Below are positions 40,701 through 51,000 of a stretch of DNA of 64,000 bases, in pieces. The position numbers were made by a program, and so were the translations under genes. Numbering within the stretch: position 1 is the first letter of the stretch; every line of letters starts with the position of its first letter. The notes below the pieces were generated by a model. That model searched no databases. It worked only from the letters and a program-made list of their open reading frames with translations, and had not been told where the DNA came from. Source of the stretch: Scilla litardierei (lineage: Eukaryota; Streptophyta; Magnoliopsida; Asparagales; Asparagaceae). The stretch covers positions 496,001-560,000 of the forward strand of contig CM061139.1 in the NCBI GenBank assembly GCA_030789695.1, in the 5' to 3' direction.

Positions 40701-42966
40701 AGTAGAGATTAATTTCCAGGAAAATGTTGTCAACCATCTTTAATTTTAAATACTTATGTTGATGACCCTCTTTTGGAATACATTTATTTTGGGGAAGAAT
40801 TATCCACATCAGATTGATGTGGCCTATCTCTTGCAGGGAACATGTGGAGTCCTTGGGGAGATGCTGGGAGCCGCATTGCTGTAATCTGATGGAGTCCGTG
40901 GACACACACGCCTAGCAGAGCCACGAAAGGAGCAGTTGAAATAGTTGCCTGCACCGGCAAAGATACTGGATCCTCCTTTTACTATATGTGATATCAATCC
41001 AGTAGTGTAGTATTTTATGCTTTCAATAAACATGAATCCTCCTGACAGTAAGAGGACCGTATAGATTTGCTTGATTCGTTAGTTCAGAATAAATATCATC
41101 TCTTATGATGGCAACAAAAATCTCTTACACCCCAAACCCTTTATATATATTAATTGCCCTCTTCACATTGTGATATGTCCCACCATTTTGCTAACCACCA
41201 TCGAGCATTTCTCTCAAGTGAAATCTTACTTTCATATTCGTTTGACTTGGTCTCGCTTAGCGAAGCCGTGACATTTTTGATCGAGTCATTTGAATAGAAT
41301 TGTTTGGTATAAGCTTGGGGGAAGTCGCTCTCATGCATCATTGCATGTGCATGTAGTTGCATTAGGATTTCATGTCATTTATTTCATCATTTTTCATTCA
41401 CAACCCTCTTATTTATCGTCGTTCCTCATAATTACCTTTTATGATCATATTGAGGACAATGTGAAGTTTAAGCTTGAGGGAGTGCATTTCCATGCCATTT
41501 AGTTGCATTTTTACTTCATTTTAGGATTTTTAGAAATTTTCAAATTTTTGCATCATCTTTTCAATTTTTCCATATTATTTTCCTGTTATGTGTGTTCATG
41601 TATCATATTGTGTGCTTGTTTTTCTTTTCCTTCTTCTCTTTTGTATTTATTTCTTTATTCTCTTTTCCTTCTTTTGTTAGATATGTTCCTTATGATGATA
41701 TCTCTTATTGCTTTAATAGCCATCACGATGCATATGCCATGCTATTTGGAGTATTTTAGTATCTTGCTATCTATGTGCTTGCTTATATATTCTTTTGATG
41801 ATTCCTCTATATTAATGCATGATACTAATTGAAGCTGAATGTATGCAACAGTATTTAGTATGCTTTTGTTGGAAATGCATCAAGATTCATGCATCATTTG
41901 TATATCTGAAGCATCTGTATTATTGTCTTATTCGCCTTCTGTTGCATGCCTGATATGATTGTACGCTTTACCGCTTGACTTCACTATTTATTGAGATGAT
42001 TAAGAATATCCATGCTTACATATGAGTTTTAGTTGAGGTATTATCTTATTGAACCGTTTGTGCACATCTTATGAGTGAACCGAGTGTTACATCATTTCCT
42101 TCTCCACATATATCTTTCTATTCTCTACATGTCACTTGAGTTCACCCTTGCAGCTACTCATACTGCATCTATTCCCAAAAATCCATTGAAAGAAAAGCTA
42201 GCTCCAAAAGGTACAAAAAGCCAAAAAGGAGCCAAATACCAAAAATACAAATCCTATTGCTCCTACAAAAATCCAGAAAGAAAAATGAGAAACAAAAAGT
42301 CCCAAAAGAAAAGAAAAATATTTTTCTATCTCATTACTGGAGCCACAAAAATAATTTGGAAAACCAAGGCAAAAATTCTATTTTCCCCTATCATTTTCCT
42401 TTAGATGTGATGCCTCGAACTAAGCTTGAGGGGGTGAATTCATTTGACCATATGAGTGAGTACGCCATTAGAGTGGAGACGTGCACGAATGGGAAAGTTT
42501 GATAATGCTGAAACTTAGCGAAATACATTAGCTATGGAGATTTTTTGTGATTTGAAATGAATATGTGAATGTCATGTCTCTTATTCCATTCTATATTGCA
42601 TGCTTGGTGTGATTCTTGTATGCTTCATTTATAACTTTTGATTGAAAAGTGCATCGCCAACATTTGTATATTAAATTCTATGAATTGCACGAAGTGTATA
42701 TGGGTTGATCGCATGAATTTAGAGAGTCCCTTTTGTTGTCCTTGAAAGCTTACAAGTACCATGTTTATGTAAGATATGAAATCTTTATGGCATGTGATTT
42801 GTATTTTCCGAGTTATCGTGATGTGTAGCTTATGGCTTGAGATCTGAGAGAATAATCTAGCGCTTCCCTCCATCTTTCACCCTTTTTCTCTTTTCTTATT
42901 TTTATCTCCCGGTGAGCTTAGTATTCGTCTTCCTCGAGGACGAGTAAGAAGTAAGCTTGGGGATTT
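40701..42966 (+). other. noncoding half of internal region 2 with polypurine tracts
   Basis: Homologous to 35758-37700 but keeps about 460 bp (roughly 40583-41035) missing from copy 1. Tracts recur near 41312 (AAGCTTGGGGGAAG), 41470 (AAGCTTGAGGGAG), 42422 (AAGCTTGAGGGGG) and 42953-42966 (AAGCTTGGGGATTT, next to LTR 3). No coding. Confidence 0.7.
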
Positions 42967-44956
42967 TGATATGCTCCTATTTTGCAAGATTTATCGCATA
43001 TTTTCATGGCACATTTCGCCCCCTAAATCCCCATTTTGTACGCTTTTACGATATTATTTGGAACAATATGACTTTTGAAGCGTTTATGTCCATTTCAGGG
43101 ATTTGGAGCGATATTGGAGCAATATGGAGTCAATAAGATGATCGGCGACGTGAGAGCACCAAAAAGACTCATGATGACATGCTTGAGGTACCAAAGAAGA
43201 AGACTAGAGAAAGAAAGGAGAAAGAGAAAGGAGAAGCCAAGAAGCAACCGAGTCAGTTTCCCATGCGACTCGACCGAGTAGCAACAGCTACTCGGCCGAG
43301 CTGACACGCAGAGTTTGCAAGGAAATGGCTACACCCAACTCGACCGAGTAAGGGTGGCTAATCGATCGAGCTGAACCAATTTATCGAGATGCATATTGAA
43401 GCTAAAGCAGCAACCCCCCTGCAACTCGACCGAGTACGAACGCTACTCGGTCGAGTAAGGCAAGCGCCCAGATTTTCAGACAGCCTCTCACTCTTTTGAG
43501 ATCTGCTATCATTCTAGTTGGCAAAGTATTTTTCTCATATTTTTGGATAGTAGACTTCATGACGGTTCCATCACCGCTAAGAACGTGTCAAACAGAGGTC
43601 GGATGAAATCTGGAGAATTTCTGCAAGTTGACGCTGCAGTGCTGAAATCTGTACTCGACCCGAGCAGTAAGGCTACTCGACTAGCTACTTGACCAAGCAA
43701 CATACCTACTTGACCGAGCTGCAGAGAATTGGAGAAAGAAGGCAAAAACAGGCTCGTGAAATCAAACTCGACTCGACTGAGTATGGGGGCTGCTCGACCG
43801 AGCATGCTGGGGTCCAGAACTTAAGTTGCGGCCAGAATTGATTTTGGGCACGAATTTCAGAGGGTTTCTTAGGTTATTTGCTAGATTTTTGAGGGGACTA
43901 TATATAGGGATTGTAGCTGTCATTAGAGGTGAGTTTTTTGAGAGGTTGGATCTTATTTTCTTAGGAGTTTGTGGAGACTTTCTTTTGGAGTTATGATATG
44001 CCCTAGGTCCCTCCCTTGTATCAAGATAAGTATTTTTGTTCTCTTTAATTCTATTTTAGTTCTCCTTATTGATTGCTTATTGAATATCTCTTTGATGCAT
44101 GCAATGAAGTTTTCTATCATTCTTATATCTATTGCTATGATGCATGAGTAGTTCTATCTAGGGCTAATGGATTAGCCCATAGATTTTAGGATTGAGATGC
44201 ATTGTTAGGATTTTAGGTTGTGTTGGAATAAAAGGGAAGTATTTTGGTTGATCTTGCAAAGTTTGTAGGAAAACTCGTACTGAGATCATGCCCACGGTGA
44301 GTGGAATCGATTGGCTTAAGGAGTATCCTATAGGTTTAATTAGGGAGTTAGTGGATTCAATTGGGACTCGTGACCATGCCCGACTCGTGTCTTGATGGGA
44401 TCCATCGACAAACTATATTACTAATTGACGGCTACCGCCATTGCGTCAATGAGAGCCACCAAAATACATCGAAGCTCTAACCCACGAGAGTGGCGTGATC
44501 TGAGATCATTCCGTCCACAAGAGTGGCAAGAATATTTTCGATTCTTAATGCATGAGTCATGTGCGCCTACGGGTTAATGCGATACGTTAGATTCATGATG
44601 CTTAGAGCCATGAATTCCACATCTTGGATGCGACAATCCCTATAAAACCAATGCAACATAAGAGTCCTAACCATGCATCGACGTCCGACGATCCTAGTGG
44701 TGAGTCATAAAGCCCTAGTCTTTTATTCCTTTCTTTGTGAAGTTCCTTGTTTACAACATTGAGTGACAAGGCTTTCGCATCCATCACCATCACGACACTC
44801 CATAATCCATATCCACCAATAAATCCGTAAGTGTAACTCAACCAAGTAGTAGATAGGTAGTATAGTACCGTTTCCCCGTGTTCGATACCCGCTTGCCATT
44901 ATACCGTGCAATTGCGGTATAACGACATCGTTTTAGAGTTAATTCCGGGCCGATCA
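42967..44956 (+). repeat. LTR 3 of the tandem element (1990 bp)
   Basis: Starts TGATATGCTCCTATTTTGCA and ends CCGGGCCGATCA, full length like LTR 1. The sequence beyond (agggcccttcacc) is unrelated to the internal region that follows LTRs 1 and 2, so this is the terminal LTR. Confidence 0.9.
43263..43805. repeat. dyad array in LTR 3
   Basis: ACTCGACCGAGT-type motifs in both orientations, as in LTRs 1 and 2, ending about 90 bp before the TATA box at 43898. Confidence 0.85.
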
Positions 44957-44957
44957 A

Positions 44958-45435
44958 GGGCCCTTCACCAGACCCCCTAACACCGTCGCAGAGATGCTCA
45001 ACATAACAGATCGATTCACTTCGTCTGAGGAGGTAGAAGAACCAGCTGGAGCTAATGTGAAGAGCACCCCCTCCCGCCGCGGAGACACAAGGCGAGAGAA
45101 ACCAAACTCGGCAACCCCCCGCCAGGAGTCCCGAGACAAGAGGCCCATGGAGAGGAGCCTATGAAGCAAGGAGCGTCCTACCGACGCTAAGCCGGTCGTC
45201 ACTAAGACAGAAGTCCTCGCCTACGTCCCGCGAGAAGAGCTGATCGAAGAGGCCACGAAGAAGGGCAAATACGAGAAGAGGGACGACCTCAAATTATGCA
45301 AATATCACAATGACTATGGGCATGACACAGACGACTGTTGGACTCTCAAAAAAGAGATCGATGACCTAGTCAAGCAAGGACACCCCAAGGGCCCGGCCAA
45401 TGATCCACCCAGCAAGGAAGGATCCTTAAAATAGA
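44958..45435 (+). pseudogene. Tat-lineage gag C-terminus
   Basis: Reads GPFTRPPNTVAEMLNITDRF, a charged linker, a TGA near 45163, then VLAYVPREELIEEA and LCKYHNDYGHDTDDC, then WTLKKEIDDLVKQGH, ending at TAG 45433-45435. The C-X2-H-X4-GH-X4-C knuckle followed by LKKEI is the conserved end of Tat gag (YCRFHRDHGHDTDDCF..LKREIE). The N-terminal capsid part is missing. Confidence 0.8.
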
Positions 45436-45721
45436 AGGGCAAGATGACGGGATCGCCTGTCACCAAGGTGGTCGACTAATGAGCCATCCAAGACTCAAGG
45501 CGAATAAAAGGGCAATGAACGGCAACAGCTCCGACGTCGATCGAAAAACACATGTATGCCTTTTCTGTTTTTCTTTTACTTCCGTCAATAAAGCATGTCT
45601 CTATTCCCGAATGAAATTTTTGCTTCCATAAGCCTTCGTAAAGTCTAAAAAAGAAAAATCCATCCCTTAAGGATCTGATCCTCGGGAGGTCTTGGGAAAA
45701 CTAAACTTACGTTGATGCAAT
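45436..45721 (+). other. spacer between gag and tandem repeat
   Basis: No domain. Contains a pyrimidine-rich stretch (ttttctgtttttcttttac) near 45560. Confidence 0.5.
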
Positions 45722-46886
45722 TGACTCCTAAAAGGTCGTCAGCTGTAAGTTGAAGGGGCCACCCCTTCGCCACTGAACGACTCTCCTAAAACGAGCATCA
45801 GTCGTAAGTCGAAGGGGCCACCCCTTTGCCACTGAAAAACTCTCCTAATCAGTCGTCAGTAGTAAGTCGAAGGGGCCACCCCTTTGCCACTGAACGACTC
45901 TCCAAAACGGGCGTCAGCCGTAGGTCGAAGGGGCCACCCCTTTGCCACTGAACGACTCTCCTAAGCGAGCGTCAGTCATAAGTCGAAGGGGCCACCCCTT
46001 TGCCACTGAACGACTCTCCTAAACGAGCATCAACCGTAAGTCGAAGAGGACACCCCTTCACCACTGAATGACTCTCCTAAGAGTTCGTCAGCCGTAAGTC
46101 GAAGGGGCCATCCCTTCGCCACTGAACGACTCTCCTAAGCAAGCGTAATCAGTAAGTCGAAGGGGCCACCCCTTCGCTACTGAATGATTCTTATACATGA
46201 GCATCAGTCGTAAGTCGAAGGGGCCACCCCTCCGCCATTGAACGACTCTCTTAAGCGGTCATTAGCCGTTAGTCAAAGGGGCCACCCCTTTGCCACTGAA
46301 CAACTCTCCTAAGCGAGCGTCGGCCGTAAGTCGAAGGGGCCACCCTTTCGCCACTGAACGACTCTCCTAAGCGGTCGTCAGCCGTAGGTCGAAGGGGCCA
46401 CCCCTTCGCCACTGAACGACTCTCCTAAGCGAGCATCAGCCGTAAGTCGAAGGGGCCACCCCTTCGCTACTAAACGACTCTACTAAGCGAGCATCAACCG
46501 TAAGTCGAAGGGGCCACCCCTTCGCTACTGAACGACTCTCCTAAGAGAACGTCAGCCGTAAGTCGGAGGGACCACCCCTTCGCTACTGAACGACTCTCCT
46601 AAGCGAGCGTCAGCCGTAAGTCTAAGGGACCACTCAATCGTCACTGAATAACTCTCCTAAACGGACGTCAGCCGTAAGTCAAAGGGGCCACCCCTTCGCC
46701 ACTGAACGACTCTCCTAAACGAGCGCCAGCCATAAGTCGAAGGGGACATCCCTTTTCCACTAAACGAGTCTCCTAAGTGAGCATCAGACGTAAGTCGAAG
46801 GGGTCATCCCTTTGCCACTAACGACTCTCCCAGAACGACTTCAACCACAAGTCGAAGGGCCACCCCTTCGCCGCCGAACGATTCCC
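45722..46886 (+). repeat. tandem array, about 20 copies of a 58-bp hairpin unit
   Basis: Consensus from alignment by eye: GACTCTCCTAAGCGAGCGTC then AGCCGTAAGTCGAAGGGGCC then ACCCCTTCGCCACTGAAC. Each unit holds the inverted repeat CGAAGGGG-cca-CCCCTTCG (8-bp stem, 3-nt loop). The hairpin is the best-conserved part; the agcgagcgtc segment varies most. The last unit (46820-46886) is degenerate. No unit is an exact multiple of three, so it is unlikely to be coding. Confidence 0.93.
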
Positions 46887-47324
46887 ATTTCGTCAACCCT
46901 GAATCGGGTGAATCTCTCCCTCACCATGGAACATGGTGGTCAAATTCTAAACGTAGTTCGATGGTTTATCCTCGGTCACCCCGAATTATTGTCTAACCCA
47001 ACGAAAGGGACCATCTGGCTTTGAGACCACCACGGGGCGTAAGCGACAAAAAAGAGAGGCAATGGCATATAAGGATACACATGCCATTTCTCATGTCACT
47101 TTCCGTAGCAAAACATTGTTTTCATTTACATCACCCCCCAATATACATTCAAAAATTTCTACGAGCAGGCCTAAAAACTAAAGTGCAGAGATCTTACAAC
47201 GGCCGCTTAGGCCATTGATCTCCATCCAGCACGGTCATAACTCTGGCTCCCCCATAGCCCCCGCCATTACTTCATCGCCAGCCAGGGTGGTAGCCTCGTC
47301 CACGAGAGCGGCCTCCTCCATGCC
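46887..47324. other. spacer between satellite and antisense ORF
   Basis: Noncoding. A run of 'cctcgtc/ctcgactcgtc' near 47290-47345 is the Ser/Glu/Asp-rich end of the antisense ORF read in reverse. Nothing else is recognised. Confidence 0.45.
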
Positions 47325-48510
47325 TCAGCTCGACTCGTCATCGCCTTGGCTCGACTCATCCTCCCCGAGGTCTGGAAATATCACCAGGATCTCGTCGATC
47401 TCCACGGAGAGGTCTGGGAATCGGTTCCTCATCTCCAATCGGCATCGCTCGTAGCCTTGCTTATATAGCTCGTCAAAGTCAGGAAATGAATCCGTGAAAT
47501 CCCGAATCGCCTTCTCCGTAATGACCTCGACTCCGACTCTCTCCTCCAACAGAGCATCTTTCGCTCGCTCTCTTGAGGAGATTTGTTCAGCCTCTATCCT
47601 ACAAGACTCGCTTAGCTCTTGCTCAAGTTTCTAAATGACTAACAACCTCGTCTCCGAGAGGAGGCTGATTCTTTTTAGCTCAGCTTGGGACTTCTCCACT
47701 CTTGACCTGATGGCCTCCAGAGTGACACCATGATCGGCCACCACCGAAGCTCGACGACGCAACGCTGCGGTCGCCACAAGAGCCTACACACAACATTTGA
47801 TGGTCAGCTTACGCGCTGATATCAACATCGATAGAGGCCCAAACGATAATTACCTGGATGCTGGTATGAACGGCTATTGACGCAAGCCGCTCATAATCGA
47901 CCCTTTCCACGACAGCCCTGCCCCGTGGAAGGGTCGCATTCTCGGCACTGCAGGAGGCGGTCTCACAGTCAAGAAGAGCAGAATCCCCACGCCTCAATGG
48001 AAACCTCGCCTTGACGAGATCCTCCTCAGAACAGTCGAGGGGGGCCTAAGGAGATCGGCCCTCCAGCAACATCGGCCTATACTCCTCAGGGATATCTTCA
48101 GGCAACCCTACGGAGGGAAACAGACTCCCCAAGGCTAGGAGTCCTGGTGCACACAAAGATCCAGTGAAACCTGAGTCTCCCTCGAATCTTCCTCGTGGAA
48201 AGCATCACTCCCTGGATGGGAGACATGCTCTGTGGTTACGTTTGACCCAGACCGAGCTTCCGCCTCTTCTTGCCCCCCTCCAGTGCAACCACTTCAAACT
48301 CAGAGGGGGCCCTTTCTTCTTCTTCTACTGAGGGTGAACCACCTGGGCAGTCCCCTTAACGAGCATATGCCGATCTCCGGACGACTGGGCCATCGATCTC
48401 GATATGGTCGGCACCCGGGGCGACAACATTCTCGACTCTGCCTCTCTGATAGAAGCCTCGACCGCTTCCTTTAATGCGGGATCTACCTGATAATCCACAC
48501 TGGTGATACC
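47325..48510 (-). pseudogene. Tat-type antisense ORF with coiled coil
   Basis: On the minus strand, fragments in order: TSVDYQVDPALKEAVEASIR (near 48500-48440), GDSALLDCETASC and ERVDYERLASIAVHTSIQV (47970-47840), VTLEAIRSRVEKSQAELKRI (near 47730), EQELSESCRIEAEQISSRE, and RDFTDSFPDFDELYKQGYER, LEMRNRFPDLSVEIDEILV to the acidic end at 47325. The heptad-like pattern in the middle suggests a coiled coil. Similar 'FPD...YKQGYE' proteins are encoded antisense in Tat elements; their role is unknown. Stops and frame changes are present. The copia LTR at 48511 interrupts its start. Confidence 0.65.
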
Positions 48511-49785
48511 TGTAGGAGGATATATGCCCATAAGGCGATTTATCCTAAGTATACGTCTTGTTAAGATATAATATGGTATCCATTATCCTAAGTATAAATT
48601 CGAATGAATAATATACTTAGATAATGTCCATATACTTATAGTTAGGTCCTTATGTATCCAGATAAGATCTCGATTATGAGTAGTAAGTCACCGAATAGAA
48701 ACTTAAGTCTTAAATGGTTCATGGTCATAGATGTGTCGAGAACTGGATATCGGCACATTGGGCAGACCACTGTGTTTTTGTCTTACCTTAGGGTAATGAC
48801 GATCTCATAGTCATTCGACTTGGTGAAGTCGGAGACGAGACACAAGTGCTCATTAGAGAATGAGTTAACTGAACGACCAACTTAGAGTTATTGAAATAGT
48901 TAACTTTAACTATACTGTCTATAATAACTCTAGGATGATGATAGGTAAGCTGGTCCTTTAGACCTGAAGTCATATGTACGAACATATGAGTCAACATTGT
49001 CACTTAGACATATGATCTAGCTTCGAGGCTAGGCCTACTGTAAGATCTTAGGTTGGGTTATACCTGAAGCTCTCGAGGCGAGTAGAAGACTAAGATGGGA
49101 TTCGTCTCTTCTGTTGAAGGGAAGTTAGTGTCACATGCTCATTACGGTCTTTGTGTTAATCCTCGGCCGGGGTACGTTGTAAGATGTACAATATGAATAC
49201 AACAAAGACCGCCGTGTACTGACCAATGTTGTCTAATGGGGTTGACAGTAAACCATACCCTAGGCCAACAGAGACACAGTCTTGACGAAGGGACTATAGC
49301 TAACGGTATTCATCACTGACACATTCAAAGTGAACCCAACGATACTTTTGTCAATGGGTCGATTACGTTATGATGATTCTGAAGCAGGGACGACAACTGA
49401 TGCTCATGGTGACTGTCCTTTAGGGGTTTCGAGCCCCAACCTGTAGTAAGGTCAGGCTGTAGGGTCTCACACCGAGTAGCATTCGTGTCTTAGTAATATG
49501 AAGATTGTTAAGAGGAATTCATATGATGAAATGGTTAAGTCAACAAGCCAGTTGTGAGACTAAGTCGTAGATATGGACAATGTTGCATTTGATGAAAACA
49601 AGATTGAACGTGTCGTAAATTGTTTACGAAAAAATTTATAAGAACAGAAGAATTGGAAATGTTACCTGGTTAACGGGATCGTCCTGGTCTAAACACAGGT
49701 TCAAACCACGTCCAAATCGGAGCTCAAACGAGCCCAGAAAGTCAGAAGGGTCAGACCCACTAAGAGGCCAAGGCAAGCGGCAAAA

Positions 49786-50057
49786 GGGGCCAGGCGCACC
49801 TGCTCTCAAAGCAGGCGTGCCTGCTTTTCTAATCAGGCCGGCCTGCTCTGCGGGCCGTGCTCCACAAAACGGGGCGGCCCGCTATGTGGGCTGCACCCGT
49901 TAAGGGGCGGGGTGCCCGCTCGCTGAGCGGGCGGGCAGCCCCGCCCCGCCTCACAGACCCCGCCCGCTTCGGTGGGCCGGGGGTAATTGCAGCGCCCCTT
50001 GCGGGTGCGTGTCTGCAAGGGGAGCGGGCACGCCCGCTTGCCTAGCGGGTGTGCCCG
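49786..50057. repeat. GC-rich block of GCCCGC/GCGGGC inverted motifs
   Basis: A 270-bp island of about 70% G+C in an otherwise AT-rich LTR. Includes CAGGCCGGCCTG (perfect palindrome), GCCCGCTC-gct-GAGCGGGC (8-bp stem, 3-nt loop) and GCAGG-cgt-GCCTGC. About a dozen GCCCGC/GCGGGC-like words in both orientations. Confidence 0.85.
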
Positions 50058-50378
50058 CGAATCTGACTTAAGTTAGGGTTTTTTGAAACCCTATATGACG
50101 GCTACGAAATCCAACTTCTTGTCCATCTTTGGGCAATTGTTTGAGGGGCCAAACGAAGTCGGAATTCGTCGCTGTTTATTCCTACGCATTCACCATTCAA
50201 AGCTCTTCGAAATGATAGCTTGTTTAGTGTCTGGTGTTCAAGGATGAGAGAGATCTAATTAGTTAAAGTTGGGCCTTTGTGAAAGGCTTTCTAAACTTTA
50301 TTAATTAAGTTAAAAAAAATACTCTCATTATGTTTAGTCCCACATTGCTCGTGCAAAACGAGGGAAGGCTGACTCCCT

Positions 50379-50388
50379 ATATAAATAG
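50379..50388 (+). promoter_or_regulatory. TATA box of the second copia LTR
   Basis: TATATAAATA in CCCTATATAAATAGGG, about 320 bp after the GC-rich block. Confidence 0.65.
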
Positions 50389-50981
50389 GGGTGCCCCACT
50401 CCATTGTACAGTGCACCAAGTCCTCGATCAAGTAGCTCCAAATAATTGAGTAAGCTCGATCTACGACTTAAACTTTTTTCCTCTCATCTTCCTATTCTCC
50501 CGTCGGGTCCTAGGAAGGCTATGAAAGAGGGTTTGGATTCGGATCCAGACGTCTAAGACGTCTGCTCAAGTGAAACCTTCTACCGCAAGTGATCGGCTCG
50601 GAGGCTGGTGTCGGCGCGGGTGGATCATTTCGAAGGCATGAGGCGGCTCGGGTGGATCGAGTCAAAGGGGCAAGGCGGCTCGGCTCTGAGGAGCACAAGA
50701 AGCTGGTGCGGTACATCTTGCCCGTCCCAGGGTTGAGATTCCGGATATGTTCTCTAAGTAGCTTTAGCGTAAATTTAATTTCGTCGCAGTAGTATAGATC
50801 CCTCTTGGGGTGGTCAGACCACCCAAGTTGGCATAAATCGGGCTAGGTTCTGGCTTTCTCAGAGCCTAGCTAAAATGTTTAGCTAGCTTGCTTATTGTGT
50901 TGCTGCTCTTTTCTGCATCTGTGTTCCGTCCGATTAGGGCGAGCACAGATCTGAGCTCTGGGGTCAGCCAAAACCCTTCAG

Positions 50982-51000
50982 TGGTATCAGAGCTAGGTTT
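50982..51000 (+). promoter_or_regulatory. primer-binding site, initiator Met-tRNA
   Basis: TGGTATCAGAGCTAGGTTT, one base after the LTR. It differs at one position from the canonical complement of initiator tRNA-Met. Confidence 0.92.

Larger units (their letters stand above)
32556..44956 (+). mobile_element. tandem non-autonomous Athila-like element: LTR-int-LTR-int-LTR
   Basis: Three homologous LTRs (32556-34552, 37701-39418, 42967-44956) separate two homologous internal regions (3.15 and 3.55 kb), all in one orientation. Each internal region starts with a tRNA-Asp primer site, holds one gag-like ORF and ends in a purine tract. Neither holds a protease or pol. Flanks (agtag left, agggc right) do not form a convincing duplication, as expected if unequal recombination joined copies. 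LTR ends (TGATATGCTC ... GCCGATCA) and the dyad arrays relate it to the Athila-like element at 6551-10903. Confidence 0.88.
44957..48510 (+). mobile_element. Tat-lineage Ty3/gypsy fragment (gag end, satellite, antisense ORF)
   Basis: A gag C-terminus on plus is followed within 300 bp by a tandem repeat and then by an antisense ORF. Tat elements (Ogre, Retand and relatives) are known for tandem repeats and an antisense ORF downstream of pol. Protease, RT and integrase are absent here, so the pol block is deleted or this is a non-autonomous form. Left end abuts LTR 3 of the tandem element; right end is cut by the copia LTR at 48511. Confidence 0.72.
48511..50980 (+). repeat. 5' LTR of the second copia (2470 bp)
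   Basis: Begins TGTAGGAGGATATATGCCC and ends CCAAAACCCTTCA, one base before the primer site. Contains a GC-rich palindrome block (49786-50057), a TATA box at 50379 and downstream leader sequence. Predicted frames inside (49833-50792) have no domain. Confidence 0.8.

Noticed and set aside
49833..50045. Two overlapping 61-62 codon frames on opposite strands
   Set aside because: Caused by the GC-rich palindrome block; no homology and no start context.
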